From Bacillota bacterium (GTDB taxonomy: Bacteria > Bacillota > UBA4882 > UBA8346), in the NCBI GenBank assembly GCA_023429995.1, contig JAEZCE010000045.1, positions 1-64,000 on the forward strand: a stretch of 64,000 bases of DNA, read 5' to 3'. The position numbers and the translations under genes were made by a program. Numbering within the stretch: position 1 is the stretch's first letter; each line of letters opens with the position of its first letter. This document shows positions 21,957-31,053 of this stretch, in pieces. The notes under the pieces are model-generated. The model searched no databases and had not been told where the DNA came from. It saw only the letters and a program-made list of their open reading frames with translations.

Positions 21957-22706
21957 GTGAAGTTCTTGGCATTGTTAAATGCAACCATATTGGGATTTGT
22001 GGTCGGAATCTCTGGAACATTGATAGGCGGATTGATGGTTTTATACCGTTTCAGCCATAAATTATCCACTCAAAGCTGGCTATTAGGCCTCTCCGGGGGG
22101 ATCATGTCAGCGGTCGTTATATTGGATCTTTGGCCCGAGGCTTTGCATTTTGGGGGTATCGTTCCGACCCTGATTGGAACGGGTATCGGAATTTTGCTTG
22201 TTCAGTATTTTGATGAGTTTTTACGGCTTGTTCCCTGGTACCGCCGACATCAATTTTCGAAATTGGTTCAGGTTGGAATTATGTTGGGAGTCGGTATCGG
22301 CATTCACAATTTTCCGGAAGGAGTCGCCCTGGGAACCACTTATATCGCCAATCCCAATATAAGTAACTGGCTAAGTATCGCCCTGCTCATGGGTATTCAC
22401 AACATTCCGGAGGGAATGGTGATGAGCGCTGCTTTTAAATTGGGAAAGGTCAAGTCTTTCAGTATTTTTCTTAGCCTGGTGCTTGTTGAAATTCCAATGG
22501 CTTTTGGGGCGACTGTGGGAGCGTTTCTGGGGGGGATTTCCTCTGGTATGACATCGTTTTCACTGGGTTTTGCGGGAGGCGCGATGATATTTTTGGTTGG
22601 GAAGGAACTGCTTCCCACAGCAAAAAAGTTGGCCGGTTTGATTTGGGTTAGCTATGGATTTGCTGTGGGAATTTTCCTGGGGATGCTTCTCATTCGTTTT
22701 ACTTAA
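21957..22706 (+). CDS. ZIP-family metal transporter
   Basis: A 249-residue integral membrane protein with eight predicted helices. The ZIP signatures are GIGIHNFPEGVALG in helix 4 and MGIHNIPEGMVMS in helix 5 (two H-N-x-P-E-G motifs), which form the binuclear metal site. It would import Zn2+ or another divalent metal. GTG 21957 lies within a GGGGGG-rich RBS, so a TTG nine nucleotides later is the alternative start. Convergent with cimA. Confidence 0.88.
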   Translation: MKFLALLNATILGFVVGISGTLIGGLMVLYRFSHKLSTQSWLLGLSGGIMSAVVILDLWPEALHFGGIVPTLIGTGIGILLVQYFDEFLRLVPWYRRHQFSKLVQVGIMLGVGIGIHNFPEGVALGTTYIANPNISNWLSIALLMGIHNIPEGMVMSAAFKLGKVKSFSIFLSLVLVEIPMAFGATVGAFLGGISSGMTSFSLGFAGGAMIFLVGKELLPTAKKLAGLIWVSYGFAVGIFLGMLLIRFT

Positions 22707-22717
22707 AGGTATGGAAC

Positions 22718-22737
22718 CCGCCGGGTTCAGCCGGCGG
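22718..22737. terminator. GC-rich hairpin between convergent genes
   Basis: CCGCCGG-gttcag-CCGGCGG, overlapping the last codons of cimA. No T-tract, so either a weak terminator or a simple RNA 3' end. Confidence 0.5.
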
Positions 22738-24319
22738 TAGTGGAGTCTTTTACTTCATTTTTTTTGAGTAAAATACCATATTCAATGCTGTCGACCAGAG
22801 CCTCCCAAGAAGCTTCAATGAGGTTCTCGGAAACACCGACAGTACCCCAGGAAGTCTCGCCATCGGAACTTTCGATTAAAACGCGAACCTTTGCTGCGGT
22901 TCCACGGTTTTCATCCATGACCCGGACTTTATAGTCAATCAGATCAATGTCGCCTATCTCAGGGTAGAAACGATGCAACGCTTTACGGATAGCTGAGTCA
23001 AGAGCGTTTACCGGGCCATCCCCCTCAGCGGCCGTGATTTCATGTTCGTCGCCAACCTTAACTTTGATGGTCGCTTCGGTCAAAACGGGTTGGTCGCCGC
23101 GTTTTTCAACAATGATCCGGAAACCATCCAGTGTAAAAGCTTTTTCATACATGTCAAAAGCTTTTTTAATCAATAAGTCAAAGGAGGCTTCAGCGGCTTC
23201 AAACTGATATCCCAAGTTTTCAAGGTCCTTTAAATGGTTGGTTAATTTCAAAATCTGGGGATCATTTTTTTTGGTTTCAGGGACTATTTCTCTGACTCTA
23301 TTTAAAATGGTGCTCCGGCCGGCTTGGTCGGAGAGCAGGAAACGGCGTTCATTCCCGACCGATTCGGGATGAATATGTTCAAGGGTTAGCGGATTTTTCA
23401 GAATGGCGTCCACATGGGTGCCCGCCTTATGAGCGAAAGCGGAAGCCCCCACGTAAGGTTGCCTTTCATCATGGTGAAGGTTGGTCAATTCGGAAATATA
23501 TTTGGAAGTTTCGGTTATGAGTCGCAGATTGTTCTTGGTGTTGGTATCATAACCTAGTTTAAGAACCAAGGTTGGGATAATGGTAGAGAGGTTTGCATTG
23601 CCGCAACGTTCTCCATATCCATTGAATGTTCCCTGAACATGAGATGCGCCTGCCTGGATTGTCATGAGCGAAGAAGCAACGGCGACTCCCGCATCATTGT
23701 GAAAATGAACGCCCAGTGGGATTTTTAATTCCTGCCGCACCTTGTTGAAAATTTCCAGAACTTGCATCGGTAAAGTGCCGCCATTGGTGTCGCACAAGAC
23801 AAGGGTTGAGGCGCCGCCTCTGTAGGCCGCTTTTAAGGTCTCCATAGCGTATTCCGGGTTGGCACGATAGCCGTCAAAAAAGTGCTCCGCATCATAAATC
23901 ACTTCCCGGTCATGCTGCTTTAAGTAGGCCACCGAATCCTCGATCATATTCAAGTTTTCGGCCAGGCTAACTTTTAAAACATCCTGGGCGTGTAAATCCC
24001 AACTCTTTCCAAAGATGGTGATGACGGGAGTTCCGGTGGCCAAAAGATCATGTAAGGTTTTATCATCTTGGGGAGAATTACAGGCATGCCGGGTGCTCCC
24101 AAAGGATGCCAACTTAGCATGTTTAAGTTTAAGATTGATGCCTTGTTTGTAAAATTCCAGATCTTTTGAATTGGAACCGGGCCAACCACCTTCAATGTAA
24201 TCGATACCCAACTGATCTAATTTTCTGACGATGCGAAGTTTATCGTCGGCAGAAAAGAAAACGCCTTCCCCTTGGGCTCCATCCCGCAAAGTAGTATCAT
24301 AGATAACGATTTTAGGCAT
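22727..24319 (-). CDS. cimA: (R)-citramalate synthase
   Basis: A 530-residue enzyme; ATG 24319 is preferred over the GTG 12 nt upstream, which overlaps the RBS AAAGGAA. HMGL-like TIM barrel first: IYDTTLRDGAQGEGVFFSAD (catalytic Arg and metal Asp), GGWPGSN, LVLCDTNGG and the metal-binding HFHNDAGVA. The C-terminal third is the LeuA dimer/regulatory domain (VGDEHEITAAEGDGPVNALD) that gives isoleucine feedback. It condenses pyruvate with acetyl-CoA, the threonine-independent entry to isoleucine. GxGERCGNANL supports CimA over LeuA. No other isoleucine genes are nearby. Confidence 0.9.
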   Translation of the reverse strand: MPKIVIYDTTLRDGAQGEGVFFSADDKLRIVRKLDQLGIDYIEGGWPGSNSKDLEFYKQGINLKLKHAKLASFGSTRHACNSPQDDKTLHDLLATGTPVITIFGKSWDLHAQDVLKVSLAENLNMIEDSVAYLKQHDREVIYDAEHFFDGYRANPEYAMETLKAAYRGGASTLVLCDTNGGTLPMQVLEIFNKVRQELKIPLGVHFHNDAGVAVASSLMTIQAGASHVQGTFNGYGERCGNANLSTIIPTLVLKLGYDTNTKNNLRLITETSKYISELTNLHHDERQPYVGASAFAHKAGTHVDAILKNPLTLEHIHPESVGNERRFLLSDQAGRSTILNRVREIVPETKKNDPQILKLTNHLKDLENLGYQFEAAEASFDLLIKKAFDMYEKAFTLDGFRIIVEKRGDQPVLTEATIKVKVGDEHEITAAEGDGPVNALDSAIRKALHRFYPEIGDIDLIDYKVRVMDENRGTAAKVRVLIESSDGETSWGTVGVSENLIEASWEALVDSIEYGILLKKNEVKDSTTAG

Positions 24320-24584
24320 TGAGAGGATCACTTCCTTTGTTTTGGTAATGTTTTATGTAAGACATATCAGAAGATTTTAAAACAATGAGATTGGGGTACT
24401 TCAGCGATATTGACCCGCCGGGATAAACCATTTTCCCTCCGGGAATTGCAACTAAGTTAAGAAGATAATTAAAATATATTTTAAACTTGATAAACCCGAA
24501 AGTCAATTGTTTTTACTAAGACGGGGATAAAAAATGACACCATCCCGGAAGCCTTAACATAGAGTATTATCCGGGGGTATTTTG

Positions 24585-25889
24585 ATGTCATTATCGATTG
24601 TGAAGATGGAGAACCTTCCATTAGGACGTCGGGTATTGAGGTTTGGATGTTATGGACGGGACGTTATTGAATTACAGAAGTTATTAAAAGCGGCCGGGGT
24701 TTATTTTGGTGAACCTGACGGATGGTATGGAGTTTTGACTGGAGAAGCCGTAATTTTATTGCAAAGAACTTTCCGGCTTCGAGTCGATGGGATTGCAGGC
24801 CGGGAGGTTTTGCGGTTGCTATTTCAAAAAGCTTACAAAAGTGGGCGCATCATTTATCGGGTTAAAAATAATGAAAGTTTGGATTGGATATCGAAACAAT
24901 TTGGGGTCGGAAAATCCGCGTGGCAAAGAATACCGGGCCAGGGAGACCCGCATAAGAAAATATATCCCGGACTCAAAATGCTTTTGCATGAAAAAATTCT
25001 TTTGCGATGGGAGTCCTCCGGGCTTAAACCGTTAAGCTTTCCGGTAACGGGAATGGTTTATGCCGATTATGAAATGGAGCTGGATAGCAATTCGCTTTCC
25101 ATAAGCCGCTTTCGCGACGATGCCCAAATGCCGGACTCTACCGTATACCATGTAATCAGCTCTACCCGGGAGGTTTGGAATCAGGTTTTGACTTCTCCCC
25201 GGTTATGGGACGGCCTGGTCAAAGAATTAACGGCCTTAAAAAACTTAAAATTCGGTTTTGATTTACGAGAGGTCCCCATCGAAAAGTTCCCACGCTGGAG
25301 AGATCTTTTGCATTTCATTCACAGGAAACTGGATATTTCTTCATTAGAGTTTCAAGTTCTGCCATTATTGCCTATCCGAAAAAAATTTGAAAACCGTTTA
25401 TATTGGGTGAATCTTCCCATGATCGGCTCTTACACCCAATACATCCTATTGGACCCGGTGTATATGACGGATATTCCCGATTTGTTCCAGGAATCGGCTG
25501 CTGCAACCTGTAAAGCTATCGCCGGTATTATAAAAACAGGCCTAACGGAAAAAATTATTTTGGTATGTCAAACCAGTGGTTGGAATTGGAACCTTAATCG
25601 AAATTTTGTTGAGAGAATTCCTTATAAAGTGGCTCAATTGCTTCGAGGGCAATATGGAAATATTCAACATCTGAGGGATTCAAAGCTAAGCCGCATCGAT
25701 TACCGGAAGCATCAAGAAGCATGTTGCTTAATTTATCGGGATGAAGACGGTTGGCGGGAATTATTAAATCACATGATTCAACTGAATTTTGCCGGAGTGG
25801 CTATGGTTGATTTTCAAAATCTCGGAAAGGAAGGTCCGGAAATCATTGCCGGCTTATTTAAAGTACAAAAGGGGGCTGAATCGATTTAA
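24585..25889 (+). CDS. Peptidoglycan-binding/LysM protein with large C-terminal domain
   Basis: A 434-residue protein; ATG 24585 behind CGGGGGT. Residues 15-80 are a PG_binding_1 domain (GCYGRDVIELQKLLKAAGVY; YGVLTGEAVILLQRTFRL). Residues 87-130 form a LysM-like domain (IYRVKNNESLDWISKQFGVG). The C-terminal 300 residues resemble the GH18-like module seen in spore-cortex and cell-wall proteins (YTQYILLDPVYM; FGFDLREVP), weakly. No signal peptide is evident, as in some spore-associated wall proteins. Its last 4 nt overlap the convergent MCE gene. Confidence 0.65.
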   Translation: MSLSIVKMENLPLGRRVLRFGCYGRDVIELQKLLKAAGVYFGEPDGWYGVLTGEAVILLQRTFRLRVDGIAGREVLRLLFQKAYKSGRIIYRVKNNESLDWISKQFGVGKSAWQRIPGQGDPHKKIYPGLKMLLHEKILLRWESSGLKPLSFPVTGMVYADYEMELDSNSLSISRFRDDAQMPDSTVYHVISSTREVWNQVLTSPRLWDGLVKELTALKNLKFGFDLREVPIEKFPRWRDLLHFIHRKLDISSLEFQVLPLLPIRKKFENRLYWVNLPMIGSYTQYILLDPVYMTDIPDLFQESAAATCKAIAGIIKTGLTEKIILVCQTSGWNWNLNRNFVERIPYKVAQLLRGQYGNIQHLRDSKLSRIDYRKHQEACCLIYRDEDGWRELLNHMIQLNFAGVAMVDFQNLGKEGPEIIAGLFKVQKGAESI

Positions 25890-27310
25890 AAGTTTCTCCA
25901 CAATTGAAGATCCCAATTGTTTTCGTGATGCTTAAGATTTGATTCTCCTCCTAAGGATAACGACCAATTGGGATTGATTTCCCAGGCGGAATTGATCCCG
26001 AGCGTTGGAGAATAATTATCCCAAAGGTTAAAACCGAGTAGAAGCCGGTTTGAAAGAGGAACGTCAAGGCCCAAGCCAAATTTGCTTCTGTAGATGCCGA
26101 CCCGGGTTACATATTTTGGAGAGCTCAAGGCCCATTGGAAAGTAGCTTGATTGTCCTGTCCAATATCATGGAATCCCAATAAAATTGAATTTTGGGGATT
26201 AAAAGATAAATTCATTTCATAATCGAGCATAGGATCTTTGTTTGGTTGATAGGTAACTCCAATAGCGTTTTTGACCGAAATTTGTTCAAAGGCAGCCAGG
26301 TAATTGTTGACTTTGTCCACGGCTTCGCTGGTATCATTCAATGTTTTTTGCACCTTGGATAGGGGATTGTCACCGGTTGATATTTGATTTAAAACATTAT
26401 CAATGCTGTCGGCCGCCTTTTTGATTGCTTGCATGGTTTCGTGGGCATCCTGAAGCAATTGTTCGATATTATGTTGTTTGTTTGCAAGGATGGTGGTGAA
26501 TTTCTCCAAATCGGCGGTAATTTCTTTCGCATTGGCAATCGTTTGTTTCAAATTTTCCCCTGTTTGACCATCATCCATGCTTTTTAACAAGCGGTTGGCA
26601 GTGAGGGTGATTTCCGCCAATTGGGAGGATACGCCAGTAATATTCGTAACCAATTCATTAAGTTTCGGCCCATTGGTTTCGGAGAGAGATTCCATCATCA
26701 GCGCGATGTGGTTGATGCGCCCAAAAATTTCAGCCATATTGATGTTATGGAACTGCGCCGTTATTTCTTCCAAATCGGCGCTGATCTTGTCCATCCGGGC
26801 GACGGTATTTCGCAAAGATTCGGTTACTACCGGATCGGCTACAAAGTTCTTTAATGAGTAGGCTACTGCATGTAATGAATCCAAAACCTCATAGGCGGTG
26901 GCATAAAATTGTTCGATAGTGACCGGGCTTTCACCAAATAAGCGTTTGGAGTTTGCGGGTACTTCTCCGGGTTTGCAGGGGATGATATCCAAATATTTGT
27001 CTCCGACTATACCGGAACTGGCAATCAGAACTTTGACAGATTCGGGGAGCTGTATATTGCGGTTAATACGCATGACTACAATCACGCGGCGATCTTCAAA
27101 GTAAATACGGGATACTCTTCCTACATCAACCCCGGCAAGCTGAATGGAGGCCCCGGGTTTTAGTCCTTCAACCCGTTCAAAAACAGCTTCGATGGTATTG
27201 CCTCTTTGAAACAGCTGAGAGCCGTTCAGCCACAGAAAAGCGAAGCAAACGGTGAGCAACGCCGTAATTGAAAAGAAACCGACTTTTGTTTCCGGACTTG
27301 CCAAATTCAT
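25886..27310 (-). CDS. mlaD: MlaD-type MCE protein with C-terminal beta-barrel-like domain
   Basis: A 474-residue protein, last gene of the mla operon. An N-terminal membrane anchor (10-30) is followed by an MCE domain (about 38-115: AVFERVEGLKPGASIQLAGV, DVGRVSRIYF). A long helical stretch (about 150-330) could form a periplasm-spanning tube. The last 130 residues are beta-rich with amphipathic strands (NSILLGFHDI; RLLLGFNLW; NWSLSLGG) and end in LQLWRNF, with the terminal aromatic residue typical of outer-membrane barrels. Diderm Firmicutes such as Veillonella carry MCE-barrel fusions of this kind that carry phospholipids between the membranes. Confidence 0.85.
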   Translation of the reverse strand: MNLASPETKVGFFSITALLTVCFAFLWLNGSQLFQRGNTIEAVFERVEGLKPGASIQLAGVDVGRVSRIYFEDRRVIVVMRINRNIQLPESVKVLIASSGIVGDKYLDIIPCKPGEVPANSKRLFGESPVTIEQFYATAYEVLDSLHAVAYSLKNFVADPVVTESLRNTVARMDKISADLEEITAQFHNINMAEIFGRINHIALMMESLSETNGPKLNELVTNITGVSSQLAEITLTANRLLKSMDDGQTGENLKQTIANAKEITADLEKFTTILANKQHNIEQLLQDAHETMQAIKKAADSIDNVLNQISTGDNPLSKVQKTLNDTSEAVDKVNNYLAAFEQISVKNAIGVTYQPNKDPMLDYEMNLSFNPQNSILLGFHDIGQDNQATFQWALSSPKYVTRVGIYRSKFGLGLDVPLSNRLLLGFNLWDNYSPTLGINSAWEINPNWSLSLGGESNLKHHENNWDLQLWRNF

Positions 27311-27362
27311 AAAACTTCCTCCATCAGGGCGCTTGTTTTGAAATTATCGGGAAGTGGCCCTT

Positions 27363-28091
27363 TCATAATCGGTAATGTTTGAAGAATTCTTGAAACAAAG
27401 GATGTTCGGCTCTAGCGACATCCGAACGTTGCTTGATTTCAACGAGCTGGCCTTGATACAATAACCCGATTCGATCGGCGACTTTTAAAGCGCTGATCAT
27501 GTCATGAGTTACCACGATGGAGGTAATCCCCATTTTTTTCTGCAACCCAAGAATTAATTCATTGATGGTATCTGCAATCATCGGGTCCAAACCGGCGGTG
27601 GGTTCATCATAGAGCAAAATCGGGGGTTTGATGGCAATGGCTCTCGCGATGGCGACCCGCTTTTTCATACCGCCACTTAAATCGGAAGGCATTTTGCTCA
27701 TTGTATCCGGTGAAAGTCCGACGATTTCTAAGGACCGGGCTACCTCTTCCCGGATTTTCGGCTCGGGAAGTTTCAGGCGCCGTAAACTAAAGGCAACATT
27801 TTCAAAGACTGTAAGGGAATCGAAAAGGGCTGCCGACTGGAATACCAAACTCATTTTACTGCGGACTTCCTGCCACTCTTGCCGGGTCAAGTTTTGGGTA
27901 TTTTGCCCTTCAATGATGATAGAACCGGAAACCGGCTTAATAAGTCCCATGATCAAGCGCAATAAGGTGCTTTTTCCACATCCGCTGGGACCAAGAATTA
28001 CAAAAGTTTCTCCTTTGTGGAATTCAACCTGAAGATCACGGATGATCATTTGGTCATTGATTTGGTAATGAAGTTTCGAAATGGATATCAT
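27363..28091 (-). CDS. mlaF: MlaF-type ABC transporter ATPase
   Basis: A 242-residue ABC ATPase: Walker A GPSGCGKST, Q-loop in SLVFQSAALFDSLTVFENVA, signature LSGGMKKRVAIARA, Walker B ILLYDEPTAGLDP and the switch His in IVVTHDM. SLTVFENVAF and LSGGMKKR are characteristic of the Mla/Mkl subfamily. It powers the MlaE permease at the inner membrane. Lies between mlaE (56 nt away) and mlaD (52 nt away) on the same strand. Confidence 0.92.
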   Translation of the reverse strand: MISISKLHYQINDQMIIRDLQVEFHKGETFVILGPSGCGKSTLLRLIMGLIKPVSGSIIIEGQNTQNLTRQEWQEVRSKMSLVFQSAALFDSLTVFENVAFSLRRLKLPEPKIREEVARSLEIVGLSPDTMSKMPSDLSGGMKKRVAIARAIAIKPPILLYDEPTAGLDPMIADTINELILGLQKKMGITSIVVTHDMISALKVADRIGLLYQGQLVEIKQRSDVARAEHPLFQEFFKHYRL

Positions 28092-28147
28092 TGTTTATCC
28101 TTTTTTCCTGTAAGCCATGGATAGTTCCTGATAATAAACCTAAAGAG

Positions 28148-28948
28148 TCATAAGCGATATAAAATCATCGATAAAAAATAATTGGCAATGAATATGGAAA
28201 TGCTGGATATTACAACGGATTGGGTTGTCGAATTTCCCACGCCGATTGCTCCGTTGGTTGTATGTAAACCTTGATATGCGCCAACTCCGGCGATAATAAG
28301 TCCGAAGAAAAAAGCCTTAATTAAGCCGCCCAGGAAGTCCCAGTAGGTTACGAAAGTTAATATCCCGCTGATGATATCGCTGGCCGAAATATGAGCATAA
28401 TTGACTGCCAATGCAAATCCGCAAAAAATCCCAAACAAATCCGCAAATATGACTAACAGAGGTAACATTGCGGCGGCGGCGATGATTTTAGGAGCGATTA
28501 AGTAGTCAATGGGATCGGTGGATAAAGCCTCAAGAGCTTCTATTTGTTCAGTCACTTTCATGGAACCGATTTCCGCCGCAATGGATGACCCGACTCTACC
28601 GGCTACAACAACGCCGGTTAATACGGGAGCCAGTTCTCTGGCGAAAGCGAGAGCAAGTCCTTGCCCTAACTGGGATGAAAGGCCAAAGGTAGCAAAAATT
28701 TTGGCGATCTGCAGCGAAAAAACCATACCAGTGGATGCTGAAATCGCTAATACAATCGGAAGTGACTTGACGCCGATAAATTCCATTTCTACAATGACAT
28801 TTTTCCAATATACTGTATGGGAAAGAATGGATCGAATACTTCTTAAATAAAGCTGAGTCATTGATCCTACATGGAATAAAATGATTAATACTTTTTTACC
28901 AATAAAGGATAGGGGATTAATCTTCGGCGAATTCCACTGTGTCGGCAT
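28148..28948 (-). CDS. mlaE: MlaE-type ABC permease
   Basis: A 266-residue inner-membrane permease with five or six helices. MlaE signatures: IVEMEFIGVKSLPIVLAISA, GQGLALAFARELAPVLTGV, VAGRVGSSIAAEIGSMKVTE and QIEALEALSTDPIDYLI. First gene of the mlaE-mlaF-mlaD operon. With MlaF and the MCE protein it would transport phospholipids between membranes, supporting a diderm envelope. No mlaB or mlaC gene is present here, as in other diderm Firmicute versions. Confidence 0.93.
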   Translation of the reverse strand: MPTQWNSPKINPLSFIGKKVLIILFHVGSMTQLYLRSIRSILSHTVYWKNVIVEMEFIGVKSLPIVLAISASTGMVFSLQIAKIFATFGLSSQLGQGLALAFARELAPVLTGVVVAGRVGSSIAAEIGSMKVTEQIEALEALSTDPIDYLIAPKIIAAAAMLPLLVIFADLFGIFCGFALAVNYAHISASDIISGILTFVTYWDFLGGLIKAFFFGLIIAGVGAYQGLHTTNGAIGVGNSTTQSVVISSISIFIANYFLSMILYRL

Positions 28949-29431
28949 TTTTTCATCCTTTTATTTCCTAACCGATGTTGGACAATAAGTTTTGGCTTGA
29001 AACGCTTGAATTAGAAATATTCTGTCTATAATAATTCTGCATTTTCATTGAAAATTCCTGCTGAACCCTTTGAAACGGGACCCAAACGAGGATTCATAAT
29101 GTTTCTTATCTTCAGGTAATATTTTGGAGGGTGGGGTATAATACAAAGATGCTGATGATTGGTTTAATTACGAGAAAAAAGAAGGAAACTTTTGGAGATT
29201 TAATAAAGATGAAAACTTTTTTTAAAAAAACTTGCGTGCATCAAGGCGCGCAAGCTGTCATTTTAGAATTTTTTTGAGAGAGTCTCAATACAATTGGAAA
29301 CTATTGTACTGAGATTTTGAAAGAGTATGGGAAAATACTTTGACCCCTGGTAGCAGAGAAGATTATTCATAACCATCCAGCGCAAAATTGAGAAATCGGG
29401 AATATTCTCAGCGCATGCGCGCTACCGCATT
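28949..29431. other. Intergenic region with two hairpins
   Basis: CTTGCG/CGCAAG (about 29231-29252) and CTCAATACAAT with ATTGTACTGAG (about 29283-29313) are clear hairpins. The first is followed at some distance by TTTTTTT. A 42-codon frame (29149-29277) has a distant GGAGG-like RBS and a lysine-rich product, but is too doubtful to call. The mlaE promoter is expected here on the minus strand. Confidence 0.4.
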
Positions 29432-29527
29432 TTAACCGGGGGATTTTTTGCGATGCCAAATTAAAATCATTGTTTTTCCTTTTCTTTTTAGGATTGGATT
29501 TAAGATAGCGGCTAAAATATCAAACAT
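29432..29527 (-). CDS. 31-residue hydrophobic-basic peptide
   Basis: A very strong RBS (AAAGGAGG, 6 nt from the ATG) precedes 31 codons. The peptide begins MFDILAAILNPILK, an amphipathic or membrane-binding helix, and ends with a basic tail (KKSPG). A GCGCATGCGC palindrome follows about 15 nt after the stop. Composition and size resemble small membrane-acting peptides such as type I toxins, but no antisense RNA is visible and no family was recognised. The RBS is the main support. Confidence 0.5.
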   Translation of the reverse strand: MFDILAAILNPILKRKGKTMILIWHRKKSPG

Positions 29528-29801
29528 AATAGACCTCCTTTCTTTTTTTGGCCGGAAGATTATATATCCTATGAAAAAATCCTGATGAAGGTGAATTAAC
29601 CGGCTGTGTATAATGTAACCTGTTGGAGAAGCGCAGATCCTGATTTTAATGATTAAAAATCTCAAATAGCAGGATTTTGGATATCGTGAAGAAGATTTTT
29701 AAAGGCTAATCCCGAAAATAAACTGTAAATAGCACAAATTTAGAAGGAAACTATTTCTGGCTGTCGAAAAAAACTATGATTTGGAAAGGGAGGTAATCAT
29801 A

Positions 29802-30185
29802 TTGCTACCGAAAGATCTTAAATACACAGAGGAGCATGAATGGGTTAAGCTTGAAGGGGAGAGGGTTAAAGTAGGAATTACGGATTATGCTCAAAAAGAA
29901 TTAGGAGATATTGTTTTTGTTGATTTACCCAGCGTAGGGGATAAGGTAACGGCTAAAGAACCCATTGCTACCATTGAATCTGTGAAGGCGGTTTCCGAAA
30001 TCTATGCGCCAATGAGTGGGGAAGTAATGGAAATTAATGACTCACTGGAACATAGTCCGGAATTTGTTAACCAAGACCCTTATGGAAAAGGCTGGATTTT
30101 TATTATTGAGCCCGATGATCCTAAGGAAACTAACAATTTGCTTGCTCCGACAGCGTACACTTCTTTAATTAACAGCAAGGGATGA
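29802..30185 (+). CDS. gcvH: Glycine cleavage system H protein
   Basis: A 127-residue lipoyl carrier. Start TTG 29802 is chosen because AGGGAGGT precedes it by 8 nt and it gives MLPKDLKYTEEHEWVKLEG, the standard H-protein opening and length. The lipoylated Lys is in ATIESVKAVSEIYAP (about residue 63). In glycine cleavage it shuttles the aminomethyl group among the P, T and L proteins; in some bacteria it also serves lipoate transfer. No gcvP or gcvT is nearby, so it is an orphan in this window. Confidence 0.9.
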   Translation: MLPKDLKYTEEHEWVKLEGERVKVGITDYAQKELGDIVFVDLPSVGDKVTAKEPIATIESVKAVSEIYAPMSGEVMEINDSLEHSPEFVNQDPYGKGWIFIIEPDDPKETNNLLAPTAYTSLINSKG

Positions 30186-30347
30186 ATCGAAGCAAGCCTT
30201 TTTACAACGTTCATTTCATTGAATTAACGGGATTGAAGTTTTATATTTTGAAAATATCCTGTGGTGATTGAAATTTGGACTATACTCATCGAAGCCCATC
30301 ATTTCAATTGTCAAGAATGAATAAAACATCAATATGAGGGATATCGA

Positions 30348-30578
30348 ATGAAGTTTTACATTGGTGATATTGTTAAAATGAGAAAAGTGCATCCCTGCGG
30401 CGGGACGGATTGGGAAGTCCTGCGGGTAGGTATGGATTTCCGCATTAAGTGTTTAAAATGTAATCGGGTCGTAATGTTACCACGGCCTCAATTTGAAAAA
30501 GCAGTAAAAACCGTTGTTAAGTCGGCAGTACCAGCTATTTTGATTTCTGAAAATTCTCCTCTAAAACCTCTTGAATAA
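30348..30578 (+). CDS. DUF951 family protein
   Basis: A 76-residue protein matching DUF951: MKFYIGDIVKMRKVHPCGGT, then DWEVLRVGMDFRIKCLKCNR and VVMLPRPQFEKAVK. The HPCGG and CLKCNR Cys suggest a small zinc-binding, OB-like fold. In Firmicutes this gene regularly lies near rpsF or ychF, as here, 170 nt before rpsF. Function unknown. The normal domain is about 60 residues; a 15-residue tail is added. Confidence 0.88.
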   Translation: MKFYIGDIVKMRKVHPCGGTDWEVLRVGMDFRIKCLKCNRVVMLPRPQFEKAVKTVVKSAVPAILISENSPLKPLE

Positions 30579-30685
30579 AATAAGATTAAAGTGTATAATT
30601 CTACAATGAATTCCCTGCTCTGTGAAAATGAATCATCATATTCAGGATAAAGCGTAAAGTGCTTGCTTTATGGTGAAAACATTTT

Positions 30686-30727
30686 GGACAGGGCCGTAAG
30701 CGTCAATGATTTGACGCTTCAAAGTCC
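30686..30727 (+). promoter_or_regulatory. Likely S6:S18-binding leader of rpsF
   Basis: GGAC (30686-30689) and GTCC (30724-30727) close a stem with an unpaired CCG-containing bulge (AGGGCCGTA) below the hairpin AGCGTCA-atgat-TTGACGCT. A hairpin with a bulged CCG matches the known S6:S18 autoregulatory motif in bacterial rpsF leaders. Confidence 0.5.
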
Positions 30728-30748
30728 AGAGGGAGGAGGTGGTTTCAG

Positions 30749-31036
30749 GTGAGGAATTACGAATCAATGTTTATTCTAAAACCTGAATTGGAGGAAGAAG
30801 CCATTGTTGCTGCGGTGTCCCGTTTTGAGGATGTTGTTAAAAACGGCGGAGGAGAGCTTGTAAAGACCGACCGTTGGGGTAAGCGACGTCTCGCTTATGA
30901 AGTAAACAACATTACTGAAGGACACTATGTTTTGATGACTTTTAAATCTCCAAGTAGCGTAGCCCAGGAATTGGATCGCGTTTTAAGGATTCAAGACGAT
31001 GTGGTACGTCAATTAGTGATCAAAAAAGATGAGTAA
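30749..31036 (+). CDS. rpsF: 30S ribosomal protein S6
   Basis: A 95-residue protein starting GTG behind GGGAGGAGGTGG: MRNYESMFILKPELEEEAIV, then WGKRRLAYEVNNITEGHYVL, the S6 signature. S6 binds the central domain of 16S rRNA as a dimer with S18. First gene of rpsF-ssb-rpsR, the classic Firmicute order, with the autoregulatory leader upstream. Confidence 0.97.
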   Translation: MRNYESMFILKPELEEEAIVAAVSRFEDVVKNGGGELVKTDRWGKRRLAYEVNNITEGHYVLMTFKSPSSVAQELDRVLRIQDDVVRQLVIKKDE

Positions 31037-31053
31037 CGAAGGTGATTGTTAAG

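Noticed and set aside
29149..29277. A 42-codon lysine-rich frame before gcvH
   Set aside because: The GGAGG-like sequence is too far from the ATG, and the frame runs through a hairpin; not enough to call a gene.
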